64,000 nt of DNA from JADJLQ01 sp031417835 (GTDB lineage Bacteria; Bacteroidota; Bacteroidia; Chitinophagales; Saprospiraceae), in NCBI GenBank assembly GCA_031417835.1, contig JANOWJ010000125.1, positions 1 through 64,000 of the forward strand, in the 5' to 3' direction. The translations under genes and the position numbers were made by a program. This document shows, in pieces, positions 46,006-56,195 of this stretch (position 1 is its first letter; each line of letters opens with the position of its first letter). The notes beneath the pieces were generated by a model. It saw only the letters and a list, made by a program, of their open reading frames with translations. It was not told the origin of the DNA and did not search any database.

Positions 46006-46962
46006 TTATTTCTTCAAGCCAATCTCGCGCAATCGCTCTGCCAGATAAGCTCCAGCTGTGATCGGGGGATAATGTAGCGGATTATCTACGGTTACCGTCT
46101 TTGGCAGACAAGCGAGGTCCATCTCACTCCGCGGGTGCAAGAAAAACGGAATAGAGAGTCTGGGTTTGTGCCACTCTGACTGAGGTGGGTTGATCACCCG
46201 ATGCGTGGTCGACTTAAGGTAATTATTGGTCAGACGCTGCAGCATATCGCCTACATTGATCACGATTTCATCTTGCTCTGTGACGACATCCAGCCATTCG
46301 TTTTTTAGATTGAGGACTTGAAGTCCGCCGGCAGATGCTCCGACCAGCAAAGTGATCAGATTGATATCTTCGTGTTGCTCTGCTCTTATGGCACTATTCG
46401 GCTCTTGGGTGATCGGCGGGTAATATATAGATCTCAAAATACTATTGCCATTTTTGATCTTGGACTTGAAATAAGCGTCGCCCAATCCGAGGTGAATAGA
46501 AATGGCTGTCAACAAATGACCTCCGGATTTCTCGAATGCTTTATATAATTTGACACCTGTAGCTAGGTACTGGGGTCGCTCTCGGACATATACATTTTTA
46601 GGGTATTCTTTTTTGATCGAATCTTTTCCTACCACCACTTGACCGATTTGAAAAAATTCTTTTAGGTCAGCCACTTGAGATTGTTTGGCATGCTCTTTAC
46701 CGAATGAAGTGTACCCTCGTTGACCAGCGAGCCCCTTCACTTCATATTTTGTCTTTTTCTCTACGGGTAATGCAAAAAAAGCCTGGGATTCTTCATAAAA
46801 TTTTCGAACCAATGATTTAGGGATTCCATGATTGATAACCCCTACAAAACCGATTTCTCGAAAGGCTTTGGACAGTTTTTTAATGAATGCTTTTTTTGTA
46901 GCTTCATCGCCTTTAGTGAAGTGCGAAAGATCCACTAAAGGAATAGCACGTTTTTTAGCCAT
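46006..46962 (-). CDS. 2-oxoglutarate/Fe(II)-dependent dioxygenase (isopenicillin N synthase-like)
   Basis: 318 aa from the ATG at 46962 (MAKKRAIPLVDLSHF); the frame runs to 47034 without support. N-terminal DIOX_N domain with FREIGFVGVINHGIP, then the double-stranded beta-helix with the iron triad in AEQHEDINLITLL (HxD) and THRVINPP (His), and the RLSIPFFLHP strand. Substrate unknown. Confidence 0.88.
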   Translation of the reverse strand: MAKKRAIPLVDLSHFTKGDEATKKAFIKKLSKAFREIGFVGVINHGIPKSLVRKFYEESQAFFALPVEKKTKYEVKGLAGQRGYTSFGKEHAKQSQVADLKEFFQIGQVVVGKDSIKKEYPKNVYVRERPQYLATGVKLYKAFEKSGGHLLTAISIHLGLGDAYFKSKIKNGNSILRSIYYPPITQEPNSAIRAEQHEDINLITLLVGASAGGLQVLNLKNEWLDVVTEQDEIVINVGDMLQRLTNNYLKSTTHRVINPPQSEWHKPRLSIPFFLHPRSEMDLACLPKTVTVDNPLHYPPITAGAYLAERLREIGLKK

Positions 46963-47040
46963 AACGGGAAAATTTATTTCTAATATACAAATTTTATACC
47001 AATGTGGACAATTGACAATTTGACGATTTGACAATTTCTA

Positions 47041-48048
47041 TTAAGGTCTGTACTTTGCTTCTGTGAGGATACGATCAAAATCTGTCCATTTCGCGAGTTC
47101 CTGGTGACTGATGGCGGATGATTTCATAAATGCCTTGATGATACGATGACCTATATAGTTGGCAGCTCGGCCCGGCGCTTCAGGAGGCATACCCTGGCTA
47201 TGAGGGGCAGGTTGGGTGAGATTGGCTATGTCCCTCCCACTTACTTTATATAGAAGCCTATCTGTCAATAGGTATCGCCAGATATCCAATTCATTGGCGC
47301 GGACCCAATCGAGCTGATCTTGTGTAAATTCGTACAACAAAGTATCTGCTATGGTAGGAAGCCAGGCCTGGACCAGATATGTTTTTTTGCCTTCGGTGAG
47401 GATATGATCCAAAAGTCTATTATTAGCGGGTGGTAGCACGACATCAGCAGCCAATGCATATAAGATCTTGGATGGCAGATGTGCAAGATTGAAGGTCCTG
47501 TTGATATAAGTGGAGAAGTTAGGGTTATTGATCGACAATTGATCGTATAAAGCATAAGTCCCTAAAAACATTTCAAAACCTACGCCGAGAGCATCTCGCC
47601 CCTGATCGTTCTGAAATAAAAACAGTCCATAATTAAAATCAGTGATCACAGGATAGAGTATAGGGGTCTGTTTTTCCGGAAAGGAAAGAGTATATGCTGC
47701 AAATGGCTCACCTAAGGTCTGCTGCCAATCCCAATGCCTAAATACATTTGTTGCGCTGTCTTTTAATCTAATCCTGAACGTATCTGACAAGTATGATTCC
47801 ACCGCGACATTTTTGATGGTGGTATCGTTGACTTCCAAAATCGCGGTAGTAATGAGCCGACTCAAGGTCAGATCATGAGCCATTAAACTCTTCAATCCTG
47901 CCCCACGGTATCGGGTAGAGTCCCCTATAGCCATCAACCAACTATCATCTATTTCTACGGTGACTGGAGGTATATGAGTTGATTTTTTATCCTGATTACA
48001 GGCTTGAAGTATACACAAAACCAATAAAAGACGCGTTAATACTGACAT
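47041..48048 (-). CDS. gldB: Gliding-motility lipoprotein GldB
   Basis: 335 aa. SPII lipobox ILQAC (C17). The body has the GldB/DUF2268-like pattern: GVGFEMFLGTYALYDQL, ILYALAADVVLPPANNRLLDHI, and a C-terminal PEAPGRAANYIGHRIIKAFM. GldB is needed for gliding and type IX secretion in Bacteroidota, in keeping with the type IX cargo at 31.6 kb. Confidence 0.85.
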   Translation of the reverse strand: MSVLTRLLLVLCILQACNQDKKSTHIPPVTVEIDDSWLMAIGDSTRYRGAGLKSLMAHDLTLSRLITTAILEVNDTTIKNVAVESYLSDTFRIRLKDSATNVFRHWDWQQTLGEPFAAYTLSFPEKQTPILYPVITDFNYGLFLFQNDQGRDALGVGFEMFLGTYALYDQLSINNPNFSTYINRTFNLAHLPSKILYALAADVVLPPANNRLLDHILTEGKKTYLVQAWLPTIADTLLYEFTQDQLDWVRANELDIWRYLLTDRLLYKVSGRDIANLTQPAPHSQGMPPEAPGRAANYIGHRIIKAFMKSSAISHQELAKWTDFDRILTEAKYRP

Positions 48049-48138
48049 ATTCCAGGATTGATAACTCTTAACATAAATGTGGAAAACGAAAATACACGAA
48101 TTTATTATCTACGAAAAATCAGATATTTGCACCCGCTT

Positions 48139-48912
48139 ATGAAAAAGCAAAGGAACATCTTTTGTCTCTTATTAATATTCATAGGATTATTGGCTGATGC
48201 TCAACGCCTCAAATTAGGTGTATATTCGGCTCCTACGATGAGTTGGCTCAATACAAATGATGCTACTATCAAATCCAGTGGAGTCGAACTGGGCTATAGT
48301 ATGGGGGTAGTCGCAGATTATCTGATTCGATCGCGATGGTCTCTAGAAGTTGGTAGCAATCTGTCACTCCGTCAAGGTGGAACCATCCAATATAAAACAG
48401 GAGGCAACATATGGCCTTTATCAGAATTAAAAAACCCTCAATATAATACTGGCCCCAAACCGATAAAGGATCTGAGTACATTAAAATACAACCTTCAGTT
48501 TTGGTCTGGTCAAATCGGGTTTAAGCGCCATTTTAGAGAAAAAGAGTATACCAAAATGTCGGTCAATTTCCCGACACTGCATGTTGCAAAACTAATCAAT
48601 GCCCGTGGGTCTATACTCCAGGAAAAGCTGGTAGCCACCGATGAGGACATCAATCGGGATTTGAGGGATTATAACCTGGCATGGTCTATGGGAGTCGGTA
48701 TAGAAAAAAGAATTCGTCAAAGTACATCGGTCTACGCATCTTTGCAGTTCATGCACTTTTTATCAGATCTTACACTCAATCATGGATTCAGGTCCAACCT
48801 AGTATCTGCCGGCGATATTAACGATCCGACGGATGATGTCTATGAGCAATATGATGATCATACCCGAGTGCTTTTAAACTCCATCAGCATTAAAATCGGA
48901 TTACTTTTTTAA
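48139..48912 (+). CDS. Outer-membrane beta-barrel protein (PorT-like)
   Basis: 257 aa from the ATG at 48139, which begins a signal peptide ending near ADAQ. A GATATTTG box (7 of 8 match to -7) lies 10 nt upstream, so the longer frame from 48058 is unlikely. The mature protein is a run of amphipathic strands ending in aromatic SISIKIGLLF. Divergent from gldB and close to nadC, whose start is 8 nt downstream. Confidence 0.72.
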   Translation: MKKQRNIFCLLLIFIGLLADAQRLKLGVYSAPTMSWLNTNDATIKSSGVELGYSMGVVADYLIRSRWSLEVGSNLSLRQGGTIQYKTGGNIWPLSELKNPQYNTGPKPIKDLSTLKYNLQFWSGQIGFKRHFREKEYTKMSVNFPTLHVAKLINARGSILQEKLVATDEDINRDLRDYNLAWSMGVGIEKRIRQSTSVYASLQFMHFLSDLTLNHGFRSNLVSAGDINDPTDDVYEQYDDHTRVLLNSISIKIGLLF

Positions 48913-48920
48913 ACTCCATT

Positions 48921-49769
48921 ATGAATCAAAAGCAACTAGATAGTTTTATTAAACTTTCACTGAAAGAAGATGTAGGCCCTGGCGACCATACCTCTAATGC
49001 CTGTATACCGGCTAAAGATATCTCCAAGGCTCGATGTATCATTAAAGATGAAGGGGTGCTGGCAGGCATGTTGATTGCTAAGCGGGTGTTCAAGCTGGTA
49101 GATCCAAAATCGCGGTTTAAAGCAATGCTCAAAGACGGTCAATCTGTAAAATTTGGGGACATTGCATTTGAAGTGACCTGTAACACTAGAAAATTATTAC
49201 AAGCCGAGCGTCTAGTGCTGAATACGATGCAGCGACTGTCCGGGATCGCCACATTATCCGATCGATTTGCTGCAGAAGTAGAAGGTATTCCGGTAAAAAT
49301 ATTGGACACCCGAAAAACAACTCCACTCAATCGGTTTTTAGAAAAATATGCCGTAAAATGTGGCGGTTGTTATAACTATCGCGATGGCCTATATGATTGG
49401 ATCATGATCAAAGACAATCACATCGATGCCTGTGGATCGATAGAACAAGCTATACTCCAGGTCAAAGCTTATCTAAAGAAAAATAAACTGAAACGAGGTA
49501 TCACCATCGAAGTCCGTAATCTGGTAGAACTGTATGAAGTCATCCGGGTAGGCGGTGTCACCCGCATTATGCTGGACAATTTTGAGTTGCCTATCATGAA
49601 GGAAGCCGTGGCTACTGTCAATAAAAAATTTGAAACAGAAGCTTCAGGCGGAGTCACTTTACTAAATGTGCGAAAAATCGCTCAGACAGGAGTTGACTAT
49701 GTGTCATCAGGAGCACTGACGCACAGTGCCGGCCAGTTGGATATTAGTCTGAAGGTAATAAAGAAGTAA
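48921..49769 (+). CDS. nadC: Nicotinate-nucleotide pyrophosphorylase (carboxylating)
   Basis: 282 aa. Converts quinolinate and PRPP to nicotinate mononucleotide in NAD synthesis. Motifs: DVGPGDHTSNA, ERLVLNTMQRLSGIAT, LDTRKTTP, KCGGCYNYRDGLYD, IMIKDNHI, EVRNL and MLDNF. Normal length. Confidence 0.96.
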   Translation: MNQKQLDSFIKLSLKEDVGPGDHTSNACIPAKDISKARCIIKDEGVLAGMLIAKRVFKLVDPKSRFKAMLKDGQSVKFGDIAFEVTCNTRKLLQAERLVLNTMQRLSGIATLSDRFAAEVEGIPVKILDTRKTTPLNRFLEKYAVKCGGCYNYRDGLYDWIMIKDNHIDACGSIEQAILQVKAYLKKNKLKRGITIEVRNLVELYEVIRVGGVTRIMLDNFELPIMKEAVATVNKKFETEASGGVTLLNVRKIAQTGVDYVSSGALTHSAGQLDISLKVIKK

Positions 49770-49790
49770 GCCGAATCGCCATGCTTTGGA

Positions 49791-50762
49791 TCAATTATTC
49801 CAAGTGGGGCTGAATATTTTGTAACTCCACGTATTAGGTAAGTGAGGAAAAGTTTTGGTCCACTTTTTTTGAAACCTTTTTAGTTCACTCGACTCCATGA
49901 CACTCAATGTAGTGGCCAGAGCATCTGCATGCGTAGCATTGGCCGCGATCACTATGGTCAGATGAGGGCCAGGAATCCCAAACCCGGTCTTTGGATCGAT
50001 AATGTGTGAATGACGAAGACCATCCTTATCTTCTACAAATTTATATGCATCACCTGAGGTGACGATTGAGGCCGACTCCACATAGATGATCGTATCTCGC
50101 CAAAGGTGATCTCGTTTTATAGAGGCGGTGATAGCCCATCCACTTTGATTGGGTGGCGAGACACCTACGTATATATCTCCACCACCATCTACCAGACTCA
50201 TAGCATAACCCTGTTGAGCTAAAACTTTATATGCTTCATCTACTGCATATCCTTTTGCTATTGCACCGAAATCGAGTACCATACCCTGAGGAATTTGAAT
50301 CTTGTTTTTTTTCAGCCTAATTTTCTTATACCCCACATGTTTAAGTGCCGCTTTGATTTTTAATGAATCCGGGTAATCATTCAACTTTATGGCCCTTCGC
50401 CAGATCTTTGATAGCGCGCCGACTGACACATCAAAAGCCCCTCGGGATATATGGCTGTATTTAATAGAGATGGCCATCAGGCTGTAAAAATCTTGACTTA
50501 GTCTAAAAGGCCTACCGCTGGTATCCCGATGCAGTCTAGCTAATTCGCTAGTGGTGCTATAATCGCTAAACACTTGATTTAGTGCATCAATTCGGTCCCA
50601 AGCCAGCTGTACAGCTTGAGTTATTCGGACAGTATCCTCACCATGGACCTTGATATTGAACTCTGTGCCCATCTTATATGCCTTATAAGCATAGATGCTG
50701 GCCTGTGACATAAGCCAACTTGGCAAACATACCAAAAGCATGATGATTTTAACTCTGATCAT
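49791..50762 (-). CDS. apbE: FAD:protein FMN transferase
   Basis: 323 aa, signal peptide 1-20. Attaches FMN to Thr/Ser of redox proteins such as the Na+-translocating NADH dehydrogenase. Motifs: KMGTEFNIKVHG, DFGAIAKGYAVDEA, VDGGGDIYVG, SGDAYKFVED and HIIDPKTGFG (metal Asp). Lies 21 nt from the nadC stop and converges with it. Confidence 0.93.
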   Translation of the reverse strand: MIRVKIIMLLVCLPSWLMSQASIYAYKAYKMGTEFNIKVHGEDTVRITQAVQLAWDRIDALNQVFSDYSTTSELARLHRDTSGRPFRLSQDFYSLMAISIKYSHISRGAFDVSVGALSKIWRRAIKLNDYPDSLKIKAALKHVGYKKIRLKKNKIQIPQGMVLDFGAIAKGYAVDEAYKVLAQQGYAMSLVDGGGDIYVGVSPPNQSGWAITASIKRDHLWRDTIIYVESASIVTSGDAYKFVEDKDGLRHSHIIDPKTGFGIPGPHLTIVIAANATHADALATTLSVMESSELKRFQKKWTKTFPHLPNTWSYKIFSPTWNN

Positions 50763-50838
50763 GCTCTTGACTTTTTAATATTGCTAGGGTTCAAACATCG
50801 TACACAGACCATCCGATCAACCCAAAGTCAAATGGCAA

Positions 50839-52149
50839 TCATATAACCAGTGACTTGCCAGGAGTAGCAATCTCATACCAGCCATCTTTGTCGGGCAATG
50901 ACTTTGGTTTAGTAGACCAGGTATATGCCTCTGGTTGCAGATTGATATTCGAATTTAAGGCCTTGTCCCATTCTATGAGTTGACCACTGTATGCAGCCAT
51001 CCGACCCATGATGGCGGTGAGGGTAGCCTTAGCCCCATTCTCAGCATCTGCAAACTTGTATTCATTTTTTGCAATAGCTTCAAAGAGGACATCGTGCTCT
51101 ACCTGATAAGGATTGCCATCGTTTTTATCATCATGTTTGAGTAATGTAAACCCCTTACGAGTCTGAATCAGGCCTGGCTTGGAGGCAACTCCTGCTGTAC
51201 CATCAAATTGCTCGGTCACACTGTTCAGACAACCTTTGCTATGGCGACACTGGCTATACATTCTTGAACCATCTGCATATTCATATTCTATGGTAAAGTG
51301 ATCGTAGATTTCACCAAATTCTTTACCCGTACGAGTCTGACGACCGCCCATACCTTTAGCATTGATCGGATAGGCTTGTTTTACCCAGTTGCCTACATCA
51401 AGATTGTGGATATGTTGTTCATTGATATGGTCACCGCAGAGCCAGTTGAAATAATACCAATTGCGCATCTGATACTCCATCTCTGTTTGGTTGGGTTGTC
51501 GGGGTTTTACCCACACGCCGCCATCATTCCAATAGACGCGAGATGCAGTGATATCACCTATAGCACCGCCCTGCAAGGCTTCTACCCAGCGCTGATACAC
51601 CTTTTGATAATGGCGTTGAAGGCCTACTACTACATTGAGTTTTTTATCTTTTGCTTTTTGCGCAGCCGCCAAAACTCGTCGCACGCCCACCGCATCGGTA
51701 GCGACAGGTTTCTCCATAAAGACATGCTTATTCTGGTTGATGGCTTCTTCAAAATGGATCGGTCTGAAGCCTGGAGGTGTTGCTAAGATGATGACATCGG
51801 CCATGGCGATCGCTTTTTTATAGCCATCGAATCCGACGAACTGAGTATCCGGAGTGACTGCAAATTTTGTTTTATCTAAGCCAGAATCATCCATTTCTTT
51901 TTTGATCGCCTTAATACTCTCTTCTATACGATCTGCAAATGCGTCAGCCATAGCTACTACCTTTACGCGCTGCTTAGTAGAGATAGCCTGGATAGCGGCT
52001 CCAGTACCCCGGCCTCCACATCCGATCACAGCTATTTTGATTTCATCATTGACTTGATTGTGCACCATTGCAGAAAGCGGTACACTGCCCAAAAGCAAAC
52101 CAGTGCCACCAATAGCAGCAGTGGATTTTACAAATTTTCTTCGATCCAT
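50839..52149 (-). CDS. Gfo/Idh/MocA-family oxidoreductase, Tat-exported
   Basis: 436 aa from the ATG at 52149 (MDRRKFVKSTAAIGG, a twin-arginine signal); a TTG two codons upstream is weaker. NAD(P) loop IAVIGCGGRGTGAAIQA near residue 38, the EKPVATDAVGVRR motif near 143 with the catalytic Lys, and a C-terminal alpha/beta domain. Exported members of this family act on sugars, often as cofactor-retaining isomerases or hydrolases. Substrate unknown. Confidence 0.88.
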   Translation of the reverse strand: MDRRKFVKSTAAIGGTGLLLGSVPLSAMVHNQVNDEIKIAVIGCGGRGTGAAIQAISTKQRVKVVAMADAFADRIEESIKAIKKEMDDSGLDKTKFAVTPDTQFVGFDGYKKAIAMADVIILATPPGFRPIHFEEAINQNKHVFMEKPVATDAVGVRRVLAAAQKAKDKKLNVVVGLQRHYQKVYQRWVEALQGGAIGDITASRVYWNDGGVWVKPRQPNQTEMEYQMRNWYYFNWLCGDHINEQHIHNLDVGNWVKQAYPINAKGMGGRQTRTGKEFGEIYDHFTIEYEYADGSRMYSQCRHSKGCLNSVTEQFDGTAGVASKPGLIQTRKGFTLLKHDDKNDGNPYQVEHDVLFEAIAKNEYKFADAENGAKATLTAIMGRMAAYSGQLIEWDKALNSNINLQPEAYTWSTKPKSLPDKDGWYEIATPGKSLVI

Positions 52150-52155
52150 ATTCAA

Positions 52156-52528
52156 TATTTTTTTAAGGTGTATAAATATAAGAATAAAGTTGCAAGGTCA
52201 TAAAAAATTATCCAAACCACCAAAGAAAATAGGATCAGCTAACAGCCCACTTCCCTAACTGCAAGATGCAGAATCGTTTCGAGTAAACTCTTCTAAAGTA
52301 ATATAACTAAACATAATGCTACTTAGGTAGTTATATTGGAAAAATAATTACCCATCTAACTAAGGTTTTCGTAATAAAAAGCTATAGTCACAAATCGGAA
52401 TCTGGGGCCAGTTACAAAATAAACTCCAAGATACTATGGAATAGAAATCCATAGGTTGAGTGCATTGACTGAAAGACATTTGATTTTGTTGTAAACAACA
52501 TTGAATAACTTTATCTGTTCATTGAAAT
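52156..52528. other. Intergenic region with a 10-bp inverted repeat
   Basis: No gene seen. AATATAACTA at 52300-52309 and TAGTTATATT at 52328-52337 are perfect inverted copies around an 18-nt loop. It could be one end of the decayed IS200-type element just downstream, but no matching second end was found. Confidence 0.45.
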
Positions 52529-52943
52529 TTAATCCAGAATAAAATTCTGATCATTGTTAGGCCCGTCTCTATGAAGTTCTAAATTTTCATGAATCATTTT
52601 GTCTGTTATATTGCCTAAACTCCATGTACCATATCCAATTCCCCATAAATGCTGACCCTAATATCGCTTCTTTAACTCAAAGAATTCGTATAACATCAGC
52701 CTTGCACTTCGGCCCTTAAACCTTTTTACTATATCACTGATCGATATCTTCGGCGAATAACTTATATGCAGATGTAGATGATCCTTGCTCACTACCCCTT
52801 TTAATACCTTGCTAACCATGGCGTCAGACATTTATTTGATCAAATTTTTACACCTGGACTATATTTCACCCCTTAACACTGAATACCAATATTTCGTACT
52901 CCATACCAGAGGAACATGAAGCTAATGTACGCTGTGACTTCAT
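52529..52943 (-). pseudogene. tnpA: Decayed IS200/IS605 transposase TnpA
   Basis: On the minus strand one continuous frame reads LVWSTKYWYSVLRGEI, then GVVSKDHLHLHISYSP (the HUH nuclease motif HLH), KGRSARLMLYEF, GQHLWGIGYGTWS and HRDGPNND, which is the TnpA core. Four stops interrupt it, at 52922-52924, 52859-52861, 52832-52834 and 52658-52660; the last replaces the expected Trp in RYWGQHLWGIGYG. The start region is also eroded. No accessory tnpB is present. Confidence 0.88.
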
Positions 52944-53178
52944 TTCCGAATGTTCTCCATCTTCAAAACCACTGAGAACTGTAGAAGCTAAATCCTTGCA
53001 AAAAAATGGCATAGCTTAAGATAGCGATTGGGTAGTTAATAAACTATTAGAAATAACTCTTTGCGGAAATATGTTCAAGGAGTTTTCAAATTGATATTGA
53101 GTCCCCAACTAACCTGATTTGGGATATAATAGTTAAAGCTTAACCCACGCTTTCAATTCATAATTCTAAATCAACATA

Positions 53179-54636
53179 CTACCTAATATCCACTTTAATA
53201 ATAACAGGTAAAATCATTTTATCTGAAAATAAGGCTTTCACTCCGACCCTGGCTTCATTCATACTCATTTTTTCAGCGGATATTAAATTTTTACCAAACG
53301 CCTTTTTAAGGCCGTCATATTTATTTGCTATTTGAAGTTTTTTGAATATGCTTAAATTTTCTATAAATCTGGGAATTTTCTGCGGCGAAATCAGAACATA
53401 TAAAAATTCACTTCCTTGCTCATTAAAAACAAAAGCTTTATATTCATCCGGAATGAATAATTTATTTATGCCGGAAATTGATTTGAGCTTATTAAATTCA
53501 TTCACTTTTCCCTCCGGGGTAAAATATTTTGGCCAGTGAATGAATTCATTTTTTTTAGAATCTATAGAAAAACAATAGACATACAATTGACTTCTGGATG
53601 ATTGAACCTCCAATCTCAGTTGATCTCCGGTATTAAGTTTTTCAACCGGACTGAAAAGATGATTTTCTAAGAGGGTATTCATAGCGGAAAACCTCAGGGT
53701 GCCCTCTTCAGTATGGCCGGGTATTTCTAGGCTTATATTCACCTCTATTTCATTTTCATTTAAGAGATAATTAAATGGAATAAAATGATATGCCTGCTTG
53801 GTATATTCTGCAAAGTCGGTATATTTTATCCAAACAAATCCTCCATTAGCCCATTCAGTCCCCCAGCTATTCATCAATTCGAAGGCACCCTTGTCATCAT
53901 CAAAGCCGATTACGGTCATGGCGTGTTGATCGGCAAATGTGGTATCACCAATTAAGGGATTCCAAAATGTATTGCCAGGCTTAAGTAATTTAAAATTTTT
54001 TTTGATCGTGATTCCGATTACGACAGGTAGCTTTCTGGATAAACTTGCTTTAGTTTTATATATTTTATCTAATGAAGATTCTTCCTTGTTAAACAGTTTT
54101 TCAAAAGTCTGGATTTTAAATTTTTCGGCTTGTTTAAGTTCTTCCACTTTAGGTAATTTATCACACCGGTTTTTAAACTTATCAAATTCTTTTGCAGCAA
54201 TGTCTCCTTTTTCTATGAGCAGTTTACCAGCGTCCATTATATTACTTCCACTATAAACACAATTTCCTTTCCAGATTTGGTTATAAATAAAAAGCGCCGA
54301 GAAAGCATTATTCTTGATTTTTTCGATTGAATCTTTCCAGTTGTTTTTAACAGCATGGAGAATACTCAAAGCTCCATAGCCGACCGCCCAACCTGTACAG
54401 GAGAGAATCTCACCTTGATGTTGAGGCCGTGGAGCATAGGGTTTTAGATCAATTTTGTACACTCCCTTTGTCTTATGCTCAAGGGACTTGTTTCCTTTCT
54501 GGTCGCTATATGCACTCTTTGTCTCTAAATCTTCATCCAATAATAAACCTTGGGCAATTGAATTAAGAGGATTAGCAATCCATAAGACCATATAACTAAA
54601 TATGATCAGATCATGTCTTATTTTACTTCTGCCCAT
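53179..54636 (-). CDS. Papain-fold (C1) peptidase, exported
   Basis: 485 aa. N-terminal signal-like segment (residues 8-28, ending near SIAQ). Catalytic triad candidates: C80 in GEILSCTGWAVGYG, H238 in DQHAMTVIGFDDD and N256 in MNSWGTEWANGG, all in the right order with the expected spacing. The C-terminal 200 residues are a beta-rich region of unknown type. Its start overlaps the end of the 198-aa gene by 19 nt, so it is the last gene of the long minus-strand operon that also encodes a caspase-like protein. Confidence 0.82.
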   Translation of the reverse strand: MGRSKIRHDLIIFSYMVLWIANPLNSIAQGLLLDEDLETKSAYSDQKGNKSLEHKTKGVYKIDLKPYAPRPQHQGEILSCTGWAVGYGALSILHAVKNNWKDSIEKIKNNAFSALFIYNQIWKGNCVYSGSNIMDAGKLLIEKGDIAAKEFDKFKNRCDKLPKVEELKQAEKFKIQTFEKLFNKEESSLDKIYKTKASLSRKLPVVIGITIKKNFKLLKPGNTFWNPLIGDTTFADQHAMTVIGFDDDKGAFELMNSWGTEWANGGFVWIKYTDFAEYTKQAYHFIPFNYLLNENEIEVNISLEIPGHTEEGTLRFSAMNTLLENHLFSPVEKLNTGDQLRLEVQSSRSQLYVYCFSIDSKKNEFIHWPKYFTPEGKVNEFNKLKSISGINKLFIPDEYKAFVFNEQGSEFLYVLISPQKIPRFIENLSIFKKLQIANKYDGLKKAFGKNLISAEKMSMNEARVGVKALFSDKMILPVIIKVDIR

Positions 54637-55214
54637 GTATGGAATTTATTGTGACCGATCAGATGAGTATCCAATAAAGTATTATTGTATTTTTTTAATT
54701 CGGCTTGTAGCTTTTGAAATAATTGAAATGCTAATTTGCCGTATTGTATGATTTGAGGAATAAGAGTCAAGAAGGAAGCACCAGTAATTTGCCCATTCGT
54801 AACTTCCACCACTACTTTTTGGTAATTATTTGCATAATAGTCCCTGGCTTCATTCAAGTCGAATGAGATTTGTTTGGCATAACCATCAGGATTTTTTATG
54901 ATATATTTCCTGACTGCCTTATTTAACATATCATCTTTAATTTTTAATAAAATTTGATTAAAGCGGTCAGCGCTGTTATTATACGCCGTAATTACCCGTT
55001 CCACATCTTTAGGATCATAATCATTTTGAATCCTTTTAAAATCTCGAATCGATTGCTCAGCCTTATTCCTTGCATCCTCAAAATCTTTTAAGAAGTCAGT
55101 ATTTAAAAAACAATTCAAACCCCAATATGGAGATGTGCCTGGACAATTTTGTGAAAAGCCAATTCCAGAAAAGAAAGTTAAAATCAAAATATTTATTAAG
55201 TTTTTCATATACAC
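54618..55214 (-). CDS. 198-aa exported helical protein
   Basis: I do not recognise it. Signal peptide at residues 1-21 (ending GFSQ), a mature start with two cysteines (NCPGTSPYWGLNC), then long helices with heptad-like spacing (KDFEDARNKAEQSIRDF). Sits between the 264-aa gene (5 nt gap) and the papain-like gene (overlap), so it is probably a partner or regulator of the peptidase; that is an inference from position. Confidence 0.6.
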   Translation of the reverse strand: MYMKNLINILILTFFSGIGFSQNCPGTSPYWGLNCFLNTDFLKDFEDARNKAEQSIRDFKRIQNDYDPKDVERVITAYNNSADRFNQILLKIKDDMLNKAVRKYIIKNPDGYAKQISFDLNEARDYYANNYQKVVVEVTNGQITGASFLTLIPQIIQYGKLAFQLFQKLQAELKKYNNTLLDTHLIGHNKFHTWAEVK

Positions 55215-55219
55215 TATAT

Positions 55220-56014
55220 TTAAAAATTGAGTCTTATGCCAATACTAGGGATCTCATTTTTATTATTTAGAGCAAAATCAAAGTAAGGTTTATTAGATGA
55301 GGTTGAATTTATGTTATTCATGTCTCGTTTATATTTTTTTATTTTTATTATTCTACTAATCATCATATACCCTCCTGCAACCAATACAGCCCCACCAGCT
55401 GCAAGAAAATACTGCCCTTTTTTATACTTTTTATTTGCTTCGTCATAAAGCTCATCTCGGGTAGGTTTAGCGCCACCGTATATGGAAGCATCATTTGGAT
55501 TTTTACTCGATGCATAGATATCATACAGTGGCCTAAAATTATCTTTGTAGTCCGAATTCGCTTTTAATCCTAAAAAGGCAAGCGTGCCGGAAGTCACCAC
55601 TGTACCTCCTAATCCAGCATAGGCTGGCACTATTTTTATATCTTGTTGATTCATTGCTCCTCCCCCACTTCCATCCATCGGAGTATCCGTCAATACTTCA
55701 ATTTTTAATTCACCGGATAGTTCAAGGACATCAATGGTAGTAGTCCAAATAATTTTTTTTGATCCTGCTTTTACTAGGTTTCCAACATCACCGAATATAC
55801 CTTTAGGATGAATTTCTTCTCCATCCAAAGTGACTTTGAGGAAAATATTATAAAACTGTATTTTTCTATTTGACTTTAAATCAAAAAGGATAATGACGGT
55901 ATCCTGCTGATCATTGATAATCGCTGAACTGGGTATGATCGTAATGGAAGGATCCTGAGCGAAAAAGGGCAATCCAATCAATAAAAATGGTATGATAATA
56001 ATTAGATTTCTCAT
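55220..56014 (-). CDS. 264-aa exported protein with an internal membrane segment
   Basis: Signal peptide 1-19 (ending FFAQ). Residues 20-110 are beta-rich (an Ig-like half). A GGAM...AYAGLGGTVVTSG region near 130 and a second hydrophobic stretch FLAAGGAVLVAGGYMMI near 205 are followed by a basic KIKKYKR, so one membrane segment is likely, with a short tail. Family not recognised. Follows the caspase-like gene by about 180 nt on the same strand. Confidence 0.6.
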   Translation of the reverse strand: MRNLIIIIPFLLIGLPFFAQDPSITIIPSSAIINDQQDTVIILFDLKSNRKIQFYNIFLKVTLDGEEIHPKGIFGDVGNLVKAGSKKIIWTTTIDVLELSGELKIEVLTDTPMDGSGGGAMNQQDIKIVPAYAGLGGTVVTSGTLAFLGLKANSDYKDNFRPLYDIYASSKNPNDASIYGGAKPTRDELYDEANKKYKKGQYFLAAGGAVLVAGGYMMISRIIKIKKYKRDMNNINSTSSNKPYFDFALNNKNEIPSIGIRLNF

Positions 56015-56195
56015 GACTTAAAATGGTTATATAAAGTTTAGGTTTTTTTATTTGATGAATTTATTATTCATTCTTCTCGGTTTGATTTTATCATTATTCA
56101 TTTAGATTTATTCGGGATGATTTATGTAAATGAATACTCTCCTATTAGAATAAAATGACATTTCTGCTTAGTCGGTCAATTATCTTAGACATTTA

